Source of the DNA: Cryobacterium ruanii | Lineage (GTDB): Bacteria; Actinomycetota; Actinomycetes; Actinomycetales; Microbacteriaceae | DNA: 64,000 nucleotides | Direction of reading: 5' to 3' | Assembly (NCBI RefSeq): GCF_004404055.1 | Contig: NZ_SOHK01000021.1 | Span: 1-64,000, forward strand | Shown here: positions 59,965 to 64,000 of the stretch, in pieces | How the letters are laid out: each line of letters starts with the position of its first letter | Position numbering within the stretch: position 1 is the first letter of the stretch | Position numbers and translations under genes: made by a program | The notes under the pieces: model-generated | What the model was told of the DNA's origin: nothing | The model's input: only the letters and a program-made list of their open reading frames with translations | Databases searched by the model: none

Positions 59965-61230
59965 ATGAATGGCGATCTCTGGTGGGTACCCTCGGTCATC
60001 GTTATCGGCCTCGTCGTGGCTGGAGTCTGGGCATTAGTGGGCGCCTCGCGGCGACGCACCAGGGCCAGGCTCGGGCAGGTGAGTGCCGAGGCGGCGGAAC
60101 TGGCCCGCAGTGCAAACATCAGCCTCGTGCGCGCCGACGATCTGGTGCAGGACGCCACCGATGAGCTCGGCTTCGCGATCGCGCAGTTCGGCGAATCTGC
60201 GACGCGGGAATTCGCGACCGCGCTCGCGACCTCTCGGCGGCAGCTGAGCGACGCCTTCGCGCTGCAGCAGAAACTCGATGATGCCGTACCGGACGTCGCC
60301 GCCGAGCGCACTCGCTGGAACCAGCAGATCGTGCAGCTCGCCGATGAGGCGACCGGCCGGCTGACCAGCCAGGCCCGCAACTTCACGGCCAAACGTGGCG
60401 TGGAACGGAATGCCCCGCAGCAGCTCGACGAACTGCGCCGACGCCTCGACCGGGTGTCCGACCGGGTCGCGGGCGGCGCGAGCACGCTCACCCGGCTAGG
60501 CCTTAGCTATTCCGACTCGGCGCTCTCTCCAATCAGCGGCAACGTCGACCGGGCACGCACTGCGCTCGGGGCGGCGGTTGCGAGTGCGGATGCCGCGGCA
60601 GCGCTCCTCGAAGCGGCATCCGCTGAGCCGGTCGGTGAGCAGTTGCAGGCTGGCGAGCACGCCCTGTTCCAGGCCACGCAGCTGCTCGATGCGATCGAGA
60701 CCGGCGAGGACCAGCTGCACCGCGGCCTTGCCAACCTGCAGCAGGCGCTGGATGCTGCCGGCACGGAACTCGCTGAAGCGCGCGCCCTGCGTGATGGGCA
60801 TGAAGAATCTGACGCGAGCGCCTCCCTCAACCGAGTTATCACCCAGGCCGCGTCGGTGCAGGCGTCGCTCCGCGAGGCCGGACGCCCGAGCGACCCCGCC
60901 GCGGATCTCGTTCTGTTGGAGGCGGCGATGAACGGATTGGACAGCATCCGGTCGGAGGCGCGAAACAGGCAGCTGCGGCTCGACAACGCGCGCACAGCCC
61001 TGGCCGGTGCGCTGCTCACCGCGCGCAGCCAGATCACCGTGACCCGCGACTTCGTGGCCACGCATCGTGGGCGGGTGCAGGCCGCAGCCCGCACCCGGCT
61101 AGCGGAGGCTGAACGGCAGCTGGCGCTCGCCACAGCCGAGGCCGACCCGGTGACGGCGCTCGATACGGCCCGCCGAGCTATGACGCACGCAACGGATGCC
61201 GACGCCCTGGCCCGCTACGACACGCACTGA
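59965..61230 (+). CDS. Membrane-anchored coiled-coil protein
   Basis: 421 aa. One N-terminal helix (WWVPSVIVIGLVVAGVWALVG) is followed by about 390 residues of Ala/Arg/Glu/Gln-rich helix with heptad character and repeated spectrin-like blocks (LQAGEHALFQATQLLDAIETGEDQLHRGLANLQQALDAAGTELAEAR). This resembles the C-terminal part of actinobacterial TPM-domain proteins, without the TPM domain. Likely a cytoplasmic scaffold at the membrane. Single gene. Confidence 0.8.
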   Translation: MNGDLWWVPSVIVIGLVVAGVWALVGASRRRTRARLGQVSAEAAELARSANISLVRADDLVQDATDELGFAIAQFGESATREFATALATSRRQLSDAFALQQKLDDAVPDVAAERTRWNQQIVQLADEATGRLTSQARNFTAKRGVERNAPQQLDELRRRLDRVSDRVAGGASTLTRLGLSYSDSALSPISGNVDRARTALGAAVASADAAAALLEAASAEPVGEQLQAGEHALFQATQLLDAIETGEDQLHRGLANLQQALDAAGTELAEARALRDGHEESDASASLNRVITQAASVQASLREAGRPSDPAADLVLLEAAMNGLDSIRSEARNRQLRLDNARTALAGALLTARSQITVTRDFVATHRGRVQAAARTRLAEAERQLALATAEADPVTALDTARRAMTHATDADALARYDTH

Positions 61231-61255
61231 CCGGTTCTCGCGTGATTGAAGACAG

Positions 61256-61750
61256 CTAGGGACCAGCGGATGCCGCGGCCCGGCGCCGGATCGCCGGCGT
61301 GATCTCTCGCCGCAACCAGGTGATCGCGTGCGACTGGTCGAACCTGCGGGCGCAGAGTCCGCAGGCGAGGGGGCGAGTCGGTTGCCGGTACCGAAAGTGT
61401 GTGTGCCCGGCGGGGCAGGTGCCCACCCATGGTGCTAGCTCGTTGGCGATCTCGCCGTCGTGGGTGCGCTTGCCGTCGTAGCCCAGGTCGTGCGCCATCT
61501 TCTTCCAACGCGGACCGTGCCCGGCCCGAGAGCCGGCCAGCGCGTGCGCGAGCTCGTGCAGCAGAATCTGGTAGACGTCGTCGTCGTCGTAGCGTGAGGC
61601 GAGGTAACGCGAAACGGTGATGTGCTTCTTGCTGAAGTTGCAGAGGCCGGCCCGCTTCTTAGCGTTGTCAAAGCCGAAGGTCCAGGCAGGGTTGAGGTGC
61701 AGAACTATGAGTGCGTCGGCCCACCGACGTACCTGTGTGAGATCGGCCAT
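61256..61750 (-). CDS. SprT-like zinc metalloprotease domain protein
   Basis: 164 aa. The metal motif HELAHALAG (His65, Glu66, His69) lies in YQILLHELAHALAGSRAGHGPRWKKMAHDLGYDG, followed by a C-terminal zinc ribbon (CPAGHTHFRYRQPTRPLACGLCARRF). SprT/Spartan-like proteins cleave DNA-linked proteins in eukaryotes; the bacterial role is not settled. Its ATG at 61750 shares one base with the stop of the third upstream micro-ORF (TGATG), so it is translationally coupled to the 62-bp repeat array and, through it, to the sugar-dehydrogenase gene. Confidence 0.9.
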   Translation of the reverse strand: MADLTQVRRWADALIVLHLNPAWTFGFDNAKKRAGLCNFSKKHITVSRYLASRYDDDDVYQILLHELAHALAGSRAGHGPRWKKMAHDLGYDGKRTHDGEIANELAPWVGTCPAGHTHFRYRQPTRPLACGLCARRFDQSHAITWLRREITPAIRRRAAASAGP

Positions 61751-61812
61751 CAGGGCGTCACCGTGCCCACGCCGTGTGCGGGCATCTGGGTGAGATCGGA
61801 CGTCGAGATCAT
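61750..61812 (-). CDS. Micro-ORF 3 of the 62-bp repeat relay
   Basis: 20-codon ORF MISTSDLTQMPA-HGVGTVTP ending in TGA, which shares its A with the ATG of the SprT-like gene. Its start shares one base with the stop of micro-ORF 2. It differs from the other units by Val for Ala near the end. Whether the peptide is made or only the reading frame matters is unknown. Confidence 0.55.
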   Translation of the reverse strand: MISTSDLTQMPAHGVGTVTP

Positions 61813-61874
61813 TAGGGCGTCACCGTTCCCGCGCCGTGTGCGGGCATCTGGGTGAGATCGGACGTCGAGATCAT
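61812..61874 (-). CDS. Micro-ORF 2 of the 62-bp repeat relay
   Basis: MISTSDLTQMPA-HGAGTVTP, 20 codons, ending in TAA whose last A is the first base of the next ATG (TAATG). Same peptide as micro-ORF 1 except His for Leu at position 13. Confidence 0.55.
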   Translation of the reverse strand: MISTSDLTQMPAHGAGTVTP

Positions 61875-61936
61875 TAGGGCGTCACCGTTCCCGCGCCGAG
61901 TGCGGGCATCTGGGTGAGATCGGACGTCGAGATCAT
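61874..61936 (-). CDS. Micro-ORF 1 of the 62-bp repeat relay
   Basis: MISTSDLTQMPA-LGAGTVTP, 20 codons. Its ATG shares a base with the stop of the PQQ-type dehydrogenase gene (TGATG) and its TAA with the next start (TAATG), so ribosomes ending the dehydrogenase could restart here without leaving the mRNA. Confidence 0.55.
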   Translation of the reverse strand: MISTSDLTQMPALGAGTVTP

Positions 61937-63105
61937 CAGGGTGTCACCGTCACTTGAAGCAGCCGGTCGTCGCCGGCTGCCGGGGAGCCCCGGCCATCCG
62001 TGTTATTAGTCACAAACCATAGTGTGCCAGCAGGCCCAGACACCACGTCGCGCAACCGGCCGAAACTGTTCACAAACCACTCGGTGGGCGTTGCTGTGGA
62101 GGAGCCCGCCGCAGCGGTGATCGGGATGCTCCACAGTCGTTCCCCGCGCAGGCTCGCCATGAAGATGGTGTCGTTCACGATGGCGATGCCGCTCGGGCTG
62201 GCCTGGTCGGTGGACCACTGGCGTTTCGGATCGATATAGGCCGGGTCCCCGGCCTGGCCCTCGACGAGCGGCCAGCCGTAATTGCCGCCGGGAACGATGC
62301 GGTTGAGTTCGTCCCAGGTGTTCTGACCGAACTCACTCGCCCAGAGCTGTCCGCGCGAGTCCCAGGCCAGGCCCTGCGGATTCCGATGCCCGAACGAATA
62401 CACGCGCGTGCCGAACGGGTTGTCCTCCGGCACGGCTCCGGTCGGCGTCAAGCGCAGAATCTTGCCGCCGAGAACGTCGAGGTTTTGAGCATTGGCGGGG
62501 TTTCCGGCATCCCCGGCGGTCGCATAGAGCAGGCCGTCCGGTCCGAACGCGATGCGACCGCCGTTGTGATTGCCGGCCCGCGGGATCGAGTCCAATACCA
62601 GGGCGGGCGGCCCGAGACTGTGGCTGCCCGGGGGGCCGGCCAGCGGCATCCGTTCGATGCGGTTGTCGGTTGCGGTAGAGAAGTACGCATAGATCCAGCC
62701 GTCGCCGCCGGGAGCCGTTTCGTCGGCCAGGAAAGCCAGGCCGAGCAGCCCTCCCTCACCATTGGGCTGCGCCGCCGCGACCGTGCCGGCCTCGCGCACA
62801 CTGCCGTCGGGCAGCAGCTCGCGCACCCGGGTCGTGTCGCGTTCGCTGATGAGTGTGGCGCCATCCGGCAGTCGCAGAATCGACCACGGAGCCTCAAGGC
62901 CCGAGGCGATCACAACCGGTTCGCCGACGGGCTGCACCGGTGCCAGCGGGGCAGCGTTCGTCGCGGACTCGGTCGGTGCGGGCTGGGCCGGTGTTGACGT
63001 CGCAGGTGTGGCGCGCGGGGCCTCGGTGCTGCAGCCGGCTAGCGCCACAAGCAGCAGGACGGCCGATGCGGCGGCAACCGCGGGCACTGACGCGTGAGAA
63101 GTCAC
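61936..63105 (-). CDS. PQQ-dependent sugar dehydrogenase-like lipoprotein
   Basis: 389 aa. Lipoprotein signal with LLLVALAGC (Cys25), a Thr/Pro/Ala-rich linker, then the soluble glucose dehydrogenase (YliI/Asd) beta-propeller: GLEAPWSILRLPDGATLISERD, GEGGLLGLAFL, NHNGGRIAFGPDGLLYATAGDAGN, GKILRLTP, VYSFGHRNPQGLAWDSRGQLWASEFGQNTWDELN and GGNYGWPLVEG. It oxidises aldoses at the outside of the cell with PQQ; no PQQ biosynthesis genes are in the window. Its TGA overlaps the first micro-ORF start. Confidence 0.92.
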   Translation of the reverse strand: MTSHASVPAVAAASAVLLLVALAGCSTEAPRATPATSTPAQPAPTESATNAAPLAPVQPVGEPVVIASGLEAPWSILRLPDGATLISERDTTRVRELLPDGSVREAGTVAAAQPNGEGGLLGLAFLADETAPGGDGWIYAYFSTATDNRIERMPLAGPPGSHSLGPPALVLDSIPRAGNHNGGRIAFGPDGLLYATAGDAGNPANAQNLDVLGGKILRLTPTGAVPEDNPFGTRVYSFGHRNPQGLAWDSRGQLWASEFGQNTWDELNRIVPGGNYGWPLVEGQAGDPAYIDPKRQWSTDQASPSGIAIVNDTIFMASLRGERLWSIPITAAAGSSTATPTEWFVNSFGRLRDVVSGPAGTLWFVTNNTDGRGSPAAGDDRLLQVTVTP

Positions 63106-63179
63106 CGGTCACCTCGCTTTCGTGGTGAACACAGCATGCCGTAGAACGCGGTGAACGGCCAGTATCGATCCGCGAGGCA

Positions 63180-63271
63180 GCATAACTCCTGCAATTTCTG
63201 GTCGAACACATCGGGTACCGCGTGGATCCGGGTCTGTTTCGATTTTCTGCGCCGAATTGCAGGAGTTATGC
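63180..63271. repeat. 92-bp inverted-repeat element, copy B (perfect 17-bp arms)
   Basis: GCATAACTCCTGCAATT (63180-63196) and its exact inverse AATTGCAGGAGTTATGC (63255-63271) bound a 58-bp centre. The same length and terminal motif occur at 53816-53907. No ORF inside. The form fits a miniature inverted-repeat element or a palindromic regulatory or RNA-processing element. Confidence 0.75.
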
Positions 63272-63293
63272 GCGGGGGACACAGCGGAGTGGG

Positions 63294-63812
63294 TCAGGCC
63301 CGCGCCGCGATGTGCGACTCCACGACGGCCACAGCGAGCAGCGAACTGTCGAGTTCGTCGGCGTCGGCGCCGTCTTTCTCCCGCAGGAACACCGCAGCGG
63401 TGAAGTCGGCGAGCGCGCCGTCGAGATTGCCCTGGTCGAAGTACACCTTGCCGCGGTGCTGCCGGGCGTAGGCGGCGAGGCGGGTCCACTCGTGCACCTC
63501 GGAATCGAGGATGCAGTGGGTCAGCTCACTCGCGGCCTCATCGAGTTTGCCCTGGAACTGCAAAACCTGGGCGCGACGGATGCGACTGGCCACCGCCTGC
63601 TCTCGGTTGCCGGTGAAGCGGGACTGGCGCAGCGCCTCGTTCGCGATCTCCCAGGCCTCATCGAGGCGGCCGACCAGCCGCAGCAGGGCGACCTTCTCGT
63701 TGAGCGCGGCCAGGCTGCGCAGGTTGCCGAGCTCAACGAGTCGCTCGCCGGCGGCCAGCAGGTCGACTTTTTCGCGCAGAGTGATGGGGTCGTAACCGAT
63801 GATGAAACTCAG
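63294..63812 (-). CDS. TPR-like hypothetical protein with a probable CTG start
   Basis: 172 aa if read from 63812. The chain LREKVDLLAAGERLVELGNLRSLAALNEKVALLRLVGRLDEAWEIANEAL and SRIRRAQVLQFQGKLDEAASEL, YARQHRGKVYFDQGNLDGALADFTAAVFLRE gives regular helical pairs like tetratricopeptide repeats. The only ATG/GTG/TTG in frame is a GTG at 63593, which would remove the first two repeats. CTG at 63812 has AGGAA 6 nt upstream and begins the conserved-looking SFIIGYDPITL. No catalytic residues; likely a protein-interaction scaffold. Confidence 0.7.
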   Translation of the reverse strand: MSFIIGYDPITLREKVDLLAAGERLVELGNLRSLAALNEKVALLRLVGRLDEAWEIANEALRQSRFTGNREQAVASRIRRAQVLQFQGKLDEAASELTHCILDSEVHEWTRLAAYARQHRGKVYFDQGNLDGALADFTAAVFLREKDGADADELDSSLLAVAVVESHIAARA

Positions 63813-64000
63813 GGGGTGTTCCTGTAATGGCGAGGGCGGCCGCGGCCGCGGGGGTTGGGAGTGTGCCTTCAGAGTACCGCCGCCGGGGTGGATTCGGCCG
63901 CAGCCCCAGCAGTGTCGCGCGGCCCCACTTTTGTATTTGCGGAAGGTTGACCGGGTTGTTGTTCACAACTGCGGACATCTGGGGTGGCACGTCCGGTTGG
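63813..64000. other. Right window edge, no gene called
   Basis: Contains an open minus-strand frame reaching the edge (ending PRDTAGAAAESTPAAVL) that could be the end of a gene lying outside. Nothing in it is recognisable, so it is left uncalled. Confidence 0.3.

Larger units (their letters stand above)
61752..61952. repeat. 62-bp direct tandem repeat, three full copies plus a partial
   Basis: Unit boundaries at 61752, 61814, 61876 and a partial copy from 61938. Copies differ at a few positions only (for example GTGCCCACG vs GTTCCCGCG, GTGTG vs GAGTG). The period is 62, that is 20 codons plus a stop less one shared base. Read on the minus strand, each unit ends with the same TVTP-stop codons as the sugar-dehydrogenase gene and begins with a segment like the SprT start (SDLTQ vs ADLTQ), so the array probably arose by duplication of the gene junction. 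Confidence 0.95.

Noticed and set aside
59494..61750. Defence island (EVE domain, coiled-coil, SprT-like)
   Set aside because: No nuclease, restriction, ATPase or toxin partner is present, and these families are ordinary single-copy genes in Actinobacteria.
61622..61855. 77-aa plus-strand ORF through the 62-bp repeats
   Set aside because: It is antisense to the SprT-like gene and the relay; only the minus strand gives stop-start coupling at every unit.
61752..61952. CRISPR array
   Set aside because: The repeats are directly adjacent with no spacers, and no cas genes are present.
63733..63990. 85-aa minus-strand ORF at the right edge
   Set aside because: It is out of frame with the TPR-like gene it overlaps and has no conserved character.

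Overview
The window is high-GC actinobacterial chromosome, most likely from a Microbacteriaceae member (Cryobacterium-like; this is inference). The reasons are the CarD and Asp23/DUF2273 envelope-stress loci, a trehalose-phosphatase-like/GH15 fusion, DUF5997 next to a LysR-type effector domain, the xylR-xylA-xylB order, and a recurrent GCATCCG/CGGATGC heptamer. I found no rRNA, tRNA, CRISPR array or intact insertion sequence.

Region 1 (1-15 kb) looks acquired. An integrase relic lies at the left edge and a decayed Bcr/CflA-type MFS pseudogene at the right. Between them a nine-gene minus-strand operon runs from a sugar ABC importer (ATPase, two permeases, lipoprotein) into a cytoplasmic GMC oxidoreductase with a gluconate-dehydrogenase-subunit-3-like partner, an isochorismatase-fold hydrolase, an aldo/keto reductase and a GlcG/HbpS-like protein. 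A ROK regulator that has lost its zinc cysteines, a mutarotase and a Gfo/Idh dehydrogenase flank it. Together they look like import and oxidation of an unknown sugar or glycoside.

Region 2 (15-22 kb) is the xylose module (ROK repressor, xylA, xylB). It is followed by a scarred stretch where a PadR gene and a serine-recombinase remnant are joined, and a GAF-ANTAR protein. Region 3 (22-36 kb) holds a DUF429 protein, a DUF418-like membrane protein, a GH15 enzyme with a degenerate phosphatase domain, a TetR-carD pair, a frameshifted membrane gene, and a 2139-residue multi-membrane/Ig-like surface protein.

Region 4 (36-42 kb) is an envelope-stress locus. A five-gene Asp23/DUF2273 operon, every junction an ATGA overlap, diverges from an ECF-sigma operon; YihY and CsbD proteins follow. 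Region 5 (42-53 kb) holds Lrp-ald, an OhrR-like regulator with an aldehyde dehydrogenase, a GNAT-AAA+ fusion, a Drr-type ABC exporter, and a LysR effector domain without HTH that carries a histone-H1-like tail.

Region 6 (53-64 kb) is mostly housekeeping: esterase, Nudix-like, nucleoside hydrolase, DEAD helicase, EVE, SprT-like and a PQQ-type sugar dehydrogenase. Two 92-bp inverted-repeat elements are inserted here. Between the PQQ-type dehydrogenase and the SprT gene a 62-bp unit is repeated three times, so that each copy is a 20-codon micro-ORF. Every ORF in the chain shares one base between its stop and the next start. This stop-start relay is the most unusual structure in the window.
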